Shown in pieces: positions 15,201-28,330 of a stretch of DNA of 64,000 nucleotides. Origin of the DNA: Baylisascaris procyonis (lineage: Eukaryota > Nematoda > Chromadorea > Rhabditida > Ascarididae); assembly GCA_037389465.1 (NCBI GenBank), contig JAZARR010000080.1:1302001-1366000 (forward strand). The letters run 5' to 3'. Made by a program: the position numbers and the translations under genes. Below the pieces are notes generated by a model, which saw only the letters and a list, made by a program, of their open reading frames with translations, did not search any database and was not told the DNA's origin. Position 1 is the first letter of the stretch; every line of letters begins with the position of its first letter.

Positions 15201-18027
15201 TACGATACTATGATGAAGTGCACAAAAACTTGAGAGATGCCGGCCGAAGCGTACGTAGTGCGCTTTCATCCAGCATTTCCTCCTATAATTATTCTCGTGC
15301 ATTTAAGCTTCGCCGTATTCACTTGACGCCATATTACAGCATAAAATTTAAACCGTAACTCTCCGTCTAAAAACAGAAACCAAGGTGGGAAGAGAGAAGA
15401 AAAAGAATGATGATAGGAAACACGTACAACGAAGTCTAACGCACGTGTTATTCCTACGTTTCATTACAGCCATCTCTTCTGTTTTACGCTCTTCATTCAT
15501 TATAACGAAGCAAACTTTTTGAGGCGATGCCTATTGATTACGAAAGACAAAGGTCCCTCCTTAGAGTAAAGAGCAAGAAAAAGCCTTCCTCTTGCATCGC
15601 TGATGCTGAAGTTAGAGAAAAGACAGGTTCAAGCAGCAGCTAGAGTACCATAAGCGGAGTATGTCAAGTGGACAACGCCCACCAGCGTTCCACGAACGGG
15701 TTCCGCGGCTCGCATATAAAAAGCGCCTGATCAGCGCGGCATCGTCCCACTATAATCAGGTTTCTCTGCCATGGTATGATGACAACATCTTTTCTCCACG
15801 GCGGTTTCGGAGGTGGCAGAACTATTATTCTAGACGGTAGTGGTCCCATATCGCGGTTCGCCAAATCTCAGTGGCTAGTATTCATAAAAACAGGTGCGGT
15901 TATTGGCACCCTTTTAAGCAGGAGCGCAGCGTTTCCCGAGTATTAAACAAGAAGATATCGAAGCCTCTTTGACATCTAACAAAAGGGTGAAGTTTTCAGC
16001 ATCATTCCATTCAGTTATTAACTAAACTGAACATGTGTATGGCGCGAATTAGAGAGAATGGCATGTAACTTATGATATGTTGCGAAATGCTCATTATGCT
16101 CACAGGCGGAAGTGATAAACAAAAATGGCTACCTTTTTAACCCCCTTCCCCAGCTTCCTCCCACGGTATTTTTGAACAAACCCATCGATAGGGAAATTTT
16201 CTGACTGCAAGTAAACAAGTAAATGCATTTAAAGCACATTAAGTTAAATAAGGGGAAAGATGCAGAAACAAAAAATCACTACACTGAATATATAAGCAAT
16301 AAGAAATAAAAAAGGTAGAATGAAAGAATAACCATCGTATATGCGGGATTCCAACGCCACCTTGGAGTATTTTGTAGACCTTGCTCTCATAGAGCAATTG
16401 CGGATGCCGTGCCTTAAATAAATTAATCAACGTTTACTTCCTCAGCGCCATATCCACCACATATCAGTTGTAAACCTCGGTAAGACGAACGATATTAGAC
16501 GAAGCTGAATTTTTAAGCTTTAGATAAGACTGGAGGAGAGTATGCATGATGTCTGGTTCAAGCGCATGTCACCCACGTCTATACAGGCGGTGATTTCATT
16601 ACTTTGGTTAAAATACCTGACCATGTTTCAAGATATCTTCCTCATCTCCGACCTCATTATATAGTGCAGCTTCATCGCGCGGAGAAACTACACAAAACAA
16701 CGAAAAAAGCCTGATTATTCAACCACCACATACTTCAAGTAATATTCTCACCTATGTAACAGCTTTATCTATCGGATCTGCCAAAGACCCTTAAGTTCTG
16801 TGTAATTCTCCCCTTAGTAACTAAGTTGAATAGCCAATATAGCTTTATTTATCAATATTCCCTCCTTTCAATGTGAGAACAGTTAAAACAGATTTCTGCA
16901 TTTTGCAAATTTTGTCAATAAAGACGCAATCCTAGTTAATTTCTGAGCCATGAGCACACCTCTAACTTTTTTCATAGACCTATATGCGAGCCGACGGCAA
17001 GAAAGTCGCCAATGAAAAAACAGGTTGAAAAAAGATTGAAAACTTTCACATACCCTATTCGACAATACATAAAAACCTTCAGCAAAACTTATTTTGGGAA
17101 AAACTTCCGCCATAACCTCAACAAGTTTTTAAACGTGAAAAAATTCTGATCAAATTTTTCGTTACTGAATACTCGCGGTTTGCGAATTCTGCAAGACGAT
17201 TTAAAAAAACATCAGCGCAACCAGTGAAAGCAAAATAAGCACTTCATTCTGGATATTATTAGAAAGACCTATCCAAATGCCGCGATCAGCAGCTTTTCAT
17301 CGAGAACAATTATGCAAACCTTCTAAGATTGTGTTGTTCACTTTCAGAATAACTGATGAACTCACTTTTTGCATTGTAACCATATAGGGGCTGCCATTCC
17401 GTCCCGTAGTTGAAAGGAATGGAAGCTACCACTTCGTTCCGTTACTTGAACGGAACGGAAAGACAGCCCGTGTATAGTTATAGCGTAATCACACTCGACT
17501 TACATGAGCCTAAACATCGAGCGATGAAAGATTGGAGAAAAGAGGGAGGAGAGGGGGGGGGGGGAGCGAAAGGACCACAGAGATCTCTCTTGATTTTTCG
17601 AGAAATTCAAGAACATTGGGTCTTTTAAATATGCTGCAGTGAAATACCCACTAAGGTTTCTTTCTTGCGGTATTCGGTTGGCGGTTACAGATGACCCTCA
17701 GTTATTGCCATCACAGCCCTCATCTCCAAAAATAAAACATCCGATAGCATGCCAACAGAGGATACCAGCATTCCTATCAACGAAACAACCAGCTAAAGTT
17801 CATTCAACTCCTCATCTTCCCTCTGACATTTACAAAAATACCTTAGTAATAAAATATATGGAAAAATAACTTGCTTTATTGGATTCCATTTTGACGGCCA
17901 CTTCCTCGCCATTTGTAATATTTATGGCGAGGTAAATATCACCGAATGATCCGGAGCCGATCTTCCGGATTAATTTATATTTCGTGGCGACAATGAAATC
18001 TCGTGAGTTCGTGGAGACACCGGCCAT
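9244..18027 (-). CDS. kin-19: Casein kinase I isoform alpha, KIN-19-like
   Basis: Ser/Thr protein kinase of the CK1 family, a priming kinase for beta-catenin in the Wnt destruction complex and active in many other pathways. Eight exons, all phase-consistent: 18027-17875, 16412-16333, 13072-12892, 12470-12348, 12030-11921, 11163-11073, 10505-10371, 9366-9244. They give 331 residues against about 337 in human CK1alpha. Visible landmarks: Gly-rich loop GSGSFG (24-29), catalytic Lys46 in VAVK, HRDIK with Asp136, DFG at 157-159, the CK1 signature region [16 protein letters not shown] (180-195), the [18 protein letters not shown] segment, and [13 protein letters not shown] near the end. The C-terminus is short and Ala/Gly-rich, ending APGV then TGA. 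Intron 1 has a GC donor (AAA|GCAAGT), required by frame; the other six introns are GT-AG. The start was chosen because it gives the usual family N-terminus ahead of [14 protein letters not shown]. Identification is very secure. Confidence 0.96.
13073..16332 (-). other. Large CK1alpha intron 2 (3.3 kb)
   Basis: The longest intron of the kinase gene. It contains a GC-rich block around 15640-15860 with open frames on both strands, described separately. The rest is AT-rich with no recognisable element. Confidence 0.8.
15661..15840 (+). other. 59-codon antisense ORF in a GC-rich block within CK1alpha intron 2
   Basis: The ORF opens with ATG at 15661 and stops at TAG, encoding a basic, aromatic-rich peptide that ends in [13 protein letters not shown]. 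The block is clearly richer in G and C than its surroundings, which lowers stop-codon frequency, and the opposite strand is open too, so coding is uncertain. No family is recognised. It could be a nested small gene, a fragment of a mobile element, or chance. Confidence 0.15.
16413..17874 (-). other. GC-AG intron 1 of CK1alpha
   Basis: The donor reads AAA|GCAAGT and the acceptor TTTAAG|GCACGG. This keeps the family sequence K-A-R-H-P-Q-L-L in frame. The nearest GT donor, four bases downstream, leaves phase 1 and cannot be joined to exon 2 without losing the kinase frame. Confidence 0.8.
17435..17457. repeat. Perfect 9-bp inverted repeat, 5-base loop
   Basis: CGTTCCGTT and AACGGAACG flank the loop ACTTG inside CK1alpha intron 1. 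It could form a short hairpin in DNA or RNA. Function unknown. Confidence 0.5.
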
Positions 18028-21000
18028 CCTCGTCGCCCTTCAAATACTCAATACCGGATAAAATGAACAGCACACGCGACCCATTCTTCGAAGGAACTTC
18101 CCCTCCCATCTTCCTCTATCCTCACCCCAAATTCCTGTCGCACAATAAAAGAACTTTACCATAAAACGCATTCATACGCATGTTTACACGTCAACTGTTC
18201 AACGCGACGGAAGAAGGCTTAGAAGCAAATCACATCATACTCATCATATCATCGATCTGTTCGGAAACAATCACAATAGGGAAATACAACGAGTGCGATC
18301 GAGATCCCTCACATGGACCCGACATCCGAAATACTGCTTTTACTGGGATTTTTAAAGTGATTCATCAAATGTTGATTCCCCAACTTCCCCACTTTTCCTT
18401 TGTCGACCATTTGTGTGTACGCAGCGGGCAGATCCAAACTATAAGGGAATCCGAGAGGAGGGAGGGGTAAGGAGGAACGCTGCAGATCCTTTATTCAAAA
18501 GTAGCAAAATATGGGGGAGGATGAAGCCCATGAAATTACGTGCTGATCTACTTTTGGCAACGCACACAGATAATACTTAAAGACATAGACAGACGATAAA
18601 CACTTAAAGATATTGATCTATTCTATACAATTCTCCGCATCGCAACATATAAGTATCAAGCAGGTTGTTACCCTGACCACCTCAAACGGGCTATATTACC
18701 CTCACTTTTCGGACCTCAATGGTGCTCATGATAGGCAGTAAGACTGGGAACACCTCGATAATGTAAATCTGATGTCAGAGCGAAGTGCAACAACAATCGC
18801 TTTCGATCTCCCCGCTTTGTAAGTACACCAAGTGGATATTTGAGACTCGAGATGACTACATGTCAGGTTCACCTCCCTAGTAGCACTAAATCTTTTCCTC
18901 CCATTCCCTTCGCCTGATTACAGCAACGCCAAAAAACGGTTCGGAAAAGACAACGCCTACGCGGCATACACACCACTAACAGCGCAAAACGTTCTGACAC
19001 ATTGCACTATTGTTGCGAGCTTAAAATCTGGAAAATATGCCATGTAATCAATAATATGCAAATATTCTTAAGATCCTATCATGTTTATGACTAATTCAAC
19101 GAGCGGATATGCTAATAAGTTTGCTGCTTGTATCACTAAGTCGCCCAACAATTTGCGTATTCGACCAGCGAGAAAATAAAGAACTCAACAGCTAAACGCT
19201 GATTTCGTGTAGAAATAAGTGACTAATGGGCACAACGAGATGACCGCACATAATGCGGATTTAAGTGGATTAACCATGGATCTAAACGAATCAATGCAAA
19301 TTAAAACAGGCTGATATATCTGCTCGCTGAGAAGACAAACCTCGACATATGGGCTCACCCCGCTATGCGTTTTGTTTAGTGGTAACTTTTCCTTGGCCAA
19401 ATACCTCAATAATAATAAACACCACCCAGCCTACTCTCTCCCCCTAATCTCTATTGGATATCGATACAATCAAATCATTTTACACCTAATCGTTTACCAT
19501 CCTATCAACCAAATATATAAGCCTCTATTCACCTAATCGTTTCCTTGGCCATACTCTCTATTCACCTAATCGTTTACCAAATATATAAGCATATTTAAAT
19601 GCTTAGCAGGTTATCTGCCGGATCATTTAATAAATATATAGCTCGAACCTCAGCTCTTTCCAAGAGGCCTCTTTCTGATGGACTTAAAGCAGTCAATAAT
19701 GCCGTGTTGGATCGGCTCGAATGCGTTATACCTGTACAACCTGCGGTCGATTTGCTTCATCACAACTGGATTATACCTAGCTGTGACCGGATATAATTTG
19801 AGACCAACTCACTCACAGCTACGATCACCTATTATGACCAACATTTTGTGAATCGTTTCCTTTTCAACGTACCTTCTCCTTCACTGTGAAGTGCTTAGAC
19901 ACAACGGATACGTGGTACCTAACGTCACAGAAAGCTGGTGCTAAATACACAATTACATACACTCCTATGCCTTCTACTACACCACACCAGAGAAATACGC
20001 CGATCCGGTCAAAAGAACACTTTAAAATCATACCAATGCGCTCCTTTTTATATCCTAATAGTTAAACTCTTAACTCTCCACCCTTCATCCAAATCCATGT
20101 CTAAACATCCCACCCTCACACATGTATGTCTTGTTGAACGGCTTGCATGATCTACTCCTCCTCTCCCTCCCCCAAAACTTGCAGCATTACGAGATCGCCA
20201 TTACGATCAAACATCAATGAAGCAGAGGAGGGAGGAAAGATGAGGGTGTTAAAGTTTTCACGCATAACTTCACAGTCCGAGAGAAATTTGTGCGTTTGAA
20301 AATTACCCGTTAATTCTGTACTGCCTTCGCGAAATTGACAGACTTCTCCAGCTTAATACCGTACCATCTTAAGATATCAAGCACTCTGCATGCACGCACG
20401 CCTCAACCTCAACACGCGCTCAACCAAACACCATTACGAGGGCTTATTCTTAGCAAGGAGAAGCAGTTCCTGATAGGAAGCAAGTCATTAGGTGATATGG
20501 CAGTGTTTGGACAATGGTATTGACGATGCAATGGTGATTTTGGAAATCGCAGGCGGTTTTGCTTGTCGGGCTTACAAATTCAATCGAGTTTGGTTGAATG
20601 TAGGTTGAGATTGAGGTGCGCGTGTACGCAGAGTTTGAGCCAGTGTTTTCCTCGTTCATAAAGAAGAAGCAACCTTAAAACAGTTGGTGGGCTGTTCGCC
20701 CTGTTTTCCTCTTTAATTAGTAAGCTATAAAGAAGAGTATGATATCAAATGAACGGGCTTGATCTATGCGGTTTGATGTCTTGAGATGACACGGTTTTGA
20801 GCTGAAGAAGTCTGTCGAAATCGAACCCTCTCTGCAGAAAACAATCCTTCTGCCCCTCATCCCAACCACCCCTCTTGTAGCGAATATAATCACTGCAACA
20901 TCACCAAAAATGCCACGACCACGATTACCGCTCAATGTGGCACTAAGCTCCATGGCTCATTCATTTTGCGTGGGTGAGAGTTCTGAGCACAAACACGCAA

Positions 21001-21812
21001 AAAGTGCCATCCTCATATAGATTTCAACATTTTCCTTGCCGAATGTATATAACGAAATTTAGAACAATGAACAGGCGTGCCCTGACATCTGTAGCAATAT
21101 ACGCTTCCAAATCTCACTCACTTGCCCAACCACATGTCAGAAACAAAGAAGCACGCTCTGCAATACCTTTATAATTTGACTGATCCGACTGCTTGTACAA
21201 GTCTTCAAAAAAATCATCACTCATTTCTCTATGACTAAACCAGTGCAAAAGAAGAATTCGAGCAGCGCAAAATGCAGACATTCCATCGAACTTTTAATAC
21301 GCCCACATATCTTTCCGAATAGCGCACATTATACCTGTCCCGCAACTTCAGCTTTAACAGTTTCCCGGATCGAAACCACTGGATTGGCAGACATACATAC
21401 ATATATAAAGAGACCACCACAACTCGTATTTGCGAATAAACGCACATAAAAAAATCAAAATCAAGGAGATAGGCCGCCTGCTAGCGGTGAGCGATGAAAG
21501 GAACAACATATACGCAGCAAGCACATCACTGAACATGGCTCCTCGACTAAACTTTTATTTAAAATATGATCGCATAGTGAGATACAATGAAAGAATAGTA
21601 TAGGATAAGTTCTTAGTGCAACACCAGCAGTCATTTCACAGGTTCTGCTCTTCTACGCCACAAGTTCCTGTTCCATGTTGGGAAGGACGGTTATATGATC
21701 GCATATGGATCCTGCGATACCGACGTACAGACAATACCGGTTGCACTACAAACTTTCATAGAGTGGACAACAAGGGAGAAGAAAGTCGATTGAAGTGTGA
21801 GCACATCATTAA
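18028..21812. other. Intergenic and upstream region of CK1alpha, no supported gene
   Basis: This contains the 5' flank of the kinase gene and presumably its promoter, but no diagnostic promoter motif can be named. A degenerate repeat lies at 19433-19595. Several 60-95 codon ORFs occur on both strands without splice context or family motifs and are treated as chance. Confidence 0.4.
19433..19595. repeat. Degenerate direct repeat with CACCTAATCGTTT core
   Basis: CACCTAATCGTTT occurs three times (near 19484, 19530 and 19570), alternating with CAAATATATAAG and CTCTATT segments. Copy spacing is irregular, so this is an old, rearranged tandem array. Confidence 0.5.
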
Positions 21813-24800
21813 TTAAACACCTGAAAGCAAGATTTCCAGGTTGGAGAAGAAACGGGCGATACTGTTCAACACCTCCATGTAGGAAGTACAGAATAGAAAC
21901 AAGCCAAAGCTAGAGTAGTTTCGGAATATGTTTTTAAAATAAACGTCGGCAACATCGGACTTGCGGGCCTCGTGACGCCTAACGGTGCACATGATATATG
22001 GTAAAGGGAATGACGGGATAAGCTTACTGAAATATGACAATGAAGGAATTTATCATATTAGGGGCACCTCAAATTTTTATAATGTTAGAGGGACCTGTCG
22101 CTCTAAATTTTCAATCTCCTTTCATAGTCCTTCATGTAAACAACTTTCCATCTTAGACAAAAATAAGCGACAATCTAATATGTAACCACAAAACAACTAT
22201 ATTGAAAAGCTATGAACTTCAGCATATCTCACCAAAGCGGAATTGAATTTGCTGCACGCATCTGATGAGGGAATACGAGCGAAGGACATCATCCTTCGTC
22301 AGGCTTTCTTCAGATTGCGGACGTGCGCGTTTGGTCACATCCTCTTCTTTATCTGCTGTAAAAGTAACATCAATAAGTGAGCACAATCCAGCAATAAGCA
22401 GAACAAATTTTAGAGGATCGCATGACCCCTCACCACAAACCTTTGCATACGAAAGGCCGACCATCACCTTATTTTTTTTTAAATGCTCCAGTTTCCTTCT
22501 GTGCTTTTTTATATATACTGTTTCATAATTTATCTCAGAGCGTGTATCTTGCTGCTTAATAAGCAATTTCTCGCATCGCTATGACCATTCGAGTTTGCGC
22601 ATACCTTACTTTCATGGCCACGCGGAATCCAAGAGAAACTAGCATAGTTCTACTTTATGAGTTCAAATGTAGCAGCAACCCAGCAAACGCCACCTCATAC
22701 ACCAAAAACATTCAACGATTAATCCCCTCGGGCCTTTCTTCCAAAATAACCATTAGATGAATAAGAGATTTAACTTCATTCTAGTCACAAATAACGAACA
22801 AATCTGCAGACGCCATACCCTAATATTGCCCGCCAATTAACGTCGTGTCTATCTGCCCAGCATACTCATCCTGCCTGTTGCAATATCATGGCATAAGACA
22901 AAAGAATAGTGAACATCGTTACAATCAGAAAAAAATAGCGGGGGAGCCACCGATTCTGGCCATCGGATCCACAGTGATTTTAATTTTCAGCATGCAATTA
23001 TGGGCCGAACGTTTCCCATTTTTTGCTTTCCGAATGAAAAGCCAACTCAAGTTACCAATATTCTACTTGTTCCATACGTTTCAGTCAAAGACCAACTGAT
23101 ATCTCGATTGCCTTCCACTAGACTGCTATTGCAATGAACTGCTAAATTAAAACTGTAACAATTCCTGTGGAATTCATACACTTTCAGAAAAAGAAATATA
23201 GCAAATACTAAAAATCAAACAACAATAAAATCTGCATATAATACAACAAAGAAATGAGCGGTAATATATACTTACAAAGTTCATCCTGGAAGAGAATCGG
23301 ATCAGAGAACTCAGCTAGAAACAGATCGGGGAGTTTCTATGCGTCGATCACACGTATTTCCGACAAAAATTCTCCTCATCAAGAACGTCGCCGTTATTTG
23401 CACGGCCAAAGAAATCATCTATTTCTCCTCGTTCTTTCCCCCCCCCCTCTCGTAAACACACCCCATGGAGGAGGGGGATGATATTTTATAAGATGTTTCC
23501 GAGAAAAAATGCAATGATATCTTTTTTCTCATACTGGATCGCAGACCCACGAAGACACATTTTGATTGGATCCGCTCGAAACACTCAAATATGAACTTCT
23601 TTCGATTATTCAAAGACTTCTTAATCTATATTAGTCTAGAACAAAAAAGCACAAATGCACTCGCGATCAGCTGAATACGGAGCATACGCAAATATCTTTT
23701 TCAAAGCAAAAACATGATAATAATCAGCGATATGTTCGAGAAGTGAACATATCTGCTTCCTCACTCAACTCTCCACAACTGTTGATATTGAAAAAAGTAT
23801 AATATGAAGCAAAATATGCTTTTCAAACCACTGCAACAACTAACCACATAGCCACGAGAATGTGATAGTTATGAGTAGCCCTCAAACACATGTCATTACC
23901 TGAACAAGTTACCTTTCTACGTTTACTCGATCACCAATCGAAAAAGCAAAAGACTTCGATGGAATGAAGACCGTGCAAGACCATCTAAACGAAGATGCGA
24001 CTGAGAACACTTGAGGTTTCACCAAACACTCATCTCATAAACGAATAGCAACCTCTTGGAACGAATGTGTTCGCAAAATAAGAACGTGGTGTGGTCAGAA
24101 GAACTCCTCCCAAAAGCATTAAGATTATCGGCAAAGTCCCTCAATAGGGTTGCCAATAAGGATATGCCGAAAATGTTATTCAACATTTCTGAATGCTTCG
24201 ACTGCAAACGCGAAGTGGTGAAACCGGAAAGATAGGACTTAGAGTGAAAAGTGAACAATGGCATACTTTCTCTTTCGATCGTCGACCATGCATAGGTCCA
24301 TTCCATTATGTAGGTGGGTTTCGATGTCATCCGATGGTGTATCGACTAATTCATCCCTTTATATCACGAAATACTGAAACTGAAAACTATTTACGCATCA
24401 ATAATCTCAACAAATCTGCAAACTGATTTCAAATTTCACTGATCGCGATCCTAAAATGGTTGCATTGTCAGCTAAATGACTGCTACTGATACAACAAACA
24501 TTGCCACAAAGATCACTGAAGAACGAATAAAAGCATCAAATTTGTTCATCTTTTAGATTAGTGATGCCACATTACCGGCATCATTGCTAATCAACACCAC
24601 CTGTAAACAGTGAAACACTGACTCTCATGCACGCGGCCTCAGTCGAAGCAACGCCAACCGTGTGCGCCAAGCGTATGCGTGAAGCCGTTTAGGACAACGA
24701 CGGCGGCGTCGCGACATTAACACAGTAAACGTGGTATCGAAATGCTCGAGATGACCGGAAACTGCCCAGGTCATTGCCAGACTTCATTAGCAGACGCTTC

Positions 24801-24954
24801 CAGTAAGAAGAACAAGAAGAATACTTACATCGTCGTTTACAGCGCGATAGATGCATTTACCCCTCGGACTGCTCAAATGGCCGCCAAAATACAAAAGTGA
24901 GATATGAAGACGGAAGAGAAGACAGACGGCGGAAAGGACAGAGGTATGAAGATG
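21813..24954 (-). CDS. Unrecognised multi-exon gene, partial model
   Basis: Five exon-like blocks on one strand. Block A, 24954-24829 (TTTTCAG acceptor, GAT|GTAAGT donor), encodes a hydrophobic stretch with LLFRLHISLLYFGG followed by SPRGKCIYRAVNDD. Block B, 24201-24030 (TTTGCAG acceptor), includes FGISLLATLLRDFADNLN. Block C, 23314-23276 (TTTCTAG acceptor, CTTT|GTAAGT donor), encodes EFSDPILFQDEL. Block D, 22355-22233 (TTTTACAG acceptor, TTTG|GTGAGA donor), encodes DKEEDVTKRARP and ends VQQIQFRFG. Block E, 22026-21813, ends at TAA and encodes FKNIFRNYSSFGLFLFC. Junctions A-B, B-C and C-D are phase-consistent; D-E is not, so an exon is missing or E belongs elsewhere. Block C could instead start at 23336. 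The first exon is not seen. The product may be membrane-associated through block A. No family recognised. Confidence 0.4.
24620..24730. other. CpG-rich islet
   Basis: About 100 bases with many CG dinucleotides in a background of roughly 37 % G+C. It lies between exon blocks A and B of the neighbouring unrecognised gene. Short ORFs on both strands are attributable to base composition. A regulatory role is possible but unsupported. Confidence 0.3.
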
Positions 24955-25846
24955 CTGAAAACAATGTCATTAAATTGCGATATAAAAATGAAGAATTTAT
25001 AAAAAAGAAACTACTACAGCGCTCTTTTTTCGTTATCTGTAGAAGCTGTCAGTAATTTGTGTGTTGCACTGTTGTATTCTGACCATGGAGTTAGCAGCGA
25101 GAAAGCAAAAACAGTAACACCCCGTCCAATAACGAGTAATTAAATGCCCACAACTCATAAAATGCCAATCTGGAAAACTTAAGTTGCTCGTCATTTTCCA
25201 CTTTAATTTACTAGTGTATCATAACTGACTTTTGATGATCTATACATCATGAGCATTCACAAAAAAAGCTCCGCTGAGGTAGTTAAGCTAATAAACAGGT
25301 AAAATATTTGGCCCTTCACAAAGGAATATCCGACGAGAAGGCTCTTCGGCACTCAAATTATGCCAATTCAAAAGAATGCATAATAAAAGACATCCGCGCT
25401 ATCTTGATGAAAATTTACAAATGTCTTCCGCCTTCAACGTTGCAACCTTGAACTAATCGACGTGCATTCTGTTAGTTGACGTTTACTAACGCTCTGTGTA
25501 ACCTATCATCAGGATGCAACATACTTTACCGTGTTTTTTGTGTATTCCTAAAGTTCAAATATTCTCCACATTCGCTTAATCATTCACTAGCACGCTCGTC
25601 GATGGAAAATTAGAACAGAACAACTTTAATCTTGAACATCGTCGCCACGTCATCTCTTAAAATGTGTCGACTTAAGAACCTTGACGACATTCTAAATCTT
25701 TTCCCAGTCCTTCTATTTGACATATCAAGTACAATATAATAAGATAACAGTAAGTTGAACGCCCACTTTGCACGATGTCATCTGTGAAATGGAGTCTCCT
25801 ACAATCTTTGTCTACATCAATGAATCTTAAATTTTGCTCCAGAGTC

Positions 25847-25908
25847 ATCAACAAACGTCCGGGCAAATCAACAAACATTCAGATACAAATCAACAAACGT
25901 CCAGACAC
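25847..25908. repeat. Short tandem repeat, about 21 bp, three copies
   Basis: CAACAAACGTCC/CAACAAACATTC-type units separated by GGCAAAT, AGATACAAAT and AGACACGC. The copies are degenerate. Confidence 0.55.
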
Positions 25909-26921
25909 GCTGAATACGAATATCGATTTATTTTCCCTTATGACCGCTTAGAGTATTTTAGAACCTTGACAGGGCGATTACAGATTCGGATCTCATGTTT
26001 CCGCCTAAAATTGCTTGAGAGATTTCCGGACTATCGAACGCCAAAATCCCAATTTATTATTGGTTAAGAACACCTTAAGCTTCCCAAGTGCTCTCGAAAA
26101 ATTTTTACCAGGTTCCCATTCCCCAAAAATTCACTCTTTATTAAGTTACAAAAACCATAAATTTTTCGACTAGTTTTGTTCTCAAGTGAACGCTTCCTTT
26201 CACACTTTTAGCTGCTTGAGTCGTGCTATGGGCACAGACGACCCGGAAATAATCGCAGCAGAAAATGAAACAAATATCAGTTTTAAATGCCCAAATGCTC
26301 TTTCCTCCTCCAAACAACTTTAGCTGGAAAACTTGAATCTAAATCCGCAGGACTCTTTGAGACATACATTAGAAGACATTTTTGGTGAATGGGGGAAGGG
26401 GTCGTCATAGCCGCGCTGCCATCGCAGCCTCCAAGCTCCTCAGCTGGGATATTTCCTAAACCGCGAGTTCAGATTCCCCGTCTCACGTTAACTACGACCA
26501 ACTTGCAACAACCTACCAGTATGTGTCGATCATGCCAAAACTTTGCTCCTATATAAGCGACACAAAGCGAAGTCTATATTCCTAACCAGAAAGTGTGCAA
26601 CGTTCCGCACAGGAGAAAGAATGACGTAGGGTACTTAAGGTCTTGAAGAGGGTTTTCGGGCTTAGAAATGAAAAAAATCGTCATCCGGAAGAGCGAATGA
26701 AACGATCGCTCACTGGGATGCAGTGAGGCAACGCGGAAGCAAATATAGCATGGACAAAGCAAAAAAAAGGATTCCACTGAGATTATTCAGCATACGAATG
26801 GGTGTACGTTGGGATTGTTTAAATGCTTAAATTTCTTCGACGCTCATTCGCATCTATTGATGAATGTAGCGCCACCAAGTCAACAGAATGAGATGAAAGG
26901 TCCAAAGTGCGGCACTTGCAA

Positions 26922-27086
26922 CCTTCTGGAAGGACGTTCAAATACCACTTCCCTGCCAAATTCACACCAACTTCCCTCTTCCAGAAGAACGTTCAAACAC
27001 CAGTTCCCTACAAAATTCACACCAACTTCCCCCTTCCGGAAGGACGTTTGAACACCAGTTCCCTGCCAAACTGACGCCAACTTCCT
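26922..27086. repeat. 55-bp tandem repeat, three copies, palindromic core
   Basis: Three consecutive copies of about 55 bp start near 26922, 26977 and 27032. Each opens with a CCTTCCGGAAGG-like palindrome followed by ACGTTCAAACACCAGTTCCC and a CAAATTCACACCAACTTCC segment. Copies differ by only a few substitutions, so the amplification is fairly recent. The period is not a multiple of three, so it is not a protein repeat. Confidence 0.75.
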
Positions 27087-28219
27087 ACAGATGCAGGGCA
27101 CCGGTTTGTTTTTTATGAGATCATGTTTCGTCAGTGATCAATTTCGCAACATCCTTCCGCTAACCCTCGTCGCCTCAAAATGCCAAAGTTAAACACGACT
27201 CCCATTCATAATTGTGCTGCCATTTCTTACTGATTTGTGGTTTGGTGCGTCCTTTTTGTAAACGTTGTTCAAGGTCTATGAACATATTGAGAGACTCGTT
27301 GGCGCGCTATCCCACCTGCACCGCCCGCCTAACTGGCTTGCGTGCGGTTGCCTCATCACGTCCCCTCCACCACCGCTTAGAATAAGTACCCCGGTGTTAA
27401 TGAAGCTGAAGGAGATCACAGCCAAGAAAGGCGTTTAACCTACCTCAAGCGCTCCTAAACAACGTTTGAGATCAAAAACTTGGGTTGCTAGGTGTGGCTC
27501 AGATCACATGGGGTAATTCATAGGATTCGTTCAGCTACTCGAATATCGCAGATGAGAAAGGTAAATTCGGTCCAGGCCAAGCACGGAGCCTTGGCCGAGA
27601 AAACCAGCATTCACTTGTATAAGTCCAAACATGTAGAAGCACGGACGAAGAAACAACTAACGCGCAGCTTGCTTACGACAGTGCTCGACGAGGAACAAAG
27701 ATTCCGGCAAAACTCTGTGGCCAGGATCATGCTTTCCTTTGAACCTGAACTGAATCCGACCCTCCCCCTAAGACAATCCGCACGCGTTTTCTCATAGGTG
27801 GGTCAGGCTCGCACTTTCTCCTCAAGTGGGTCCGGTCCCGCTTTCCGACAACCGACCGAGTGAGGTCGGAGTTCACACATGGAGACTTCGCTCTCTCCAC
27901 CTTATATGCAAGGGACGAGGCGACAGCTCTTGCTCCATCAAAAAACGAAAATTTTGTAGTTTCATCCGGCTTCATACTAATTCTACCGACTATATAAGAA
28001 ATTGCACATTTTATCTGTCTCAATGTTATGGCCGTTGTTTCCACTCACCGCTTTCACCTAAGTTATGCAGAAGTTTTCCGGATGTTGGGTGGCACATGGA
28101 AAAGGTATAAAAACTAACACATAACTGTCAACTCTGTCATCAATAAAACAAGAAAACTACTCGACGAATCACAATCAATCCCATCAACGACCATTAAAAA
28201 CACACAACAGCCGTACCAC

Positions 28220-28330
28220 CACTAGAACCGCATGCAGCCTACGCGTCGTGCTTCGTTGATTTGCTCGCCAACCAATACGCGTCGCAACTAACGCAACGCG
28301 TGATGCGCGCCACACTTTCAATGCACATCG
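28220..28330. other. CpG-rich patch
   Basis: A run with repeated ACGCGTCG/GCGTCG words in otherwise AT-rich DNA, open on the minus strand for 66 codons because of its composition. It resembles the islet at 24.6 kb. No gene structure could be assigned. Confidence 0.25.

Noticed and set aside
27492..27797. 101-codon plus-strand ORF
   Set aside because: Moderately GC-rich stretch, non-ATG start, overlaps an open minus frame, and shows no domain or splice context.
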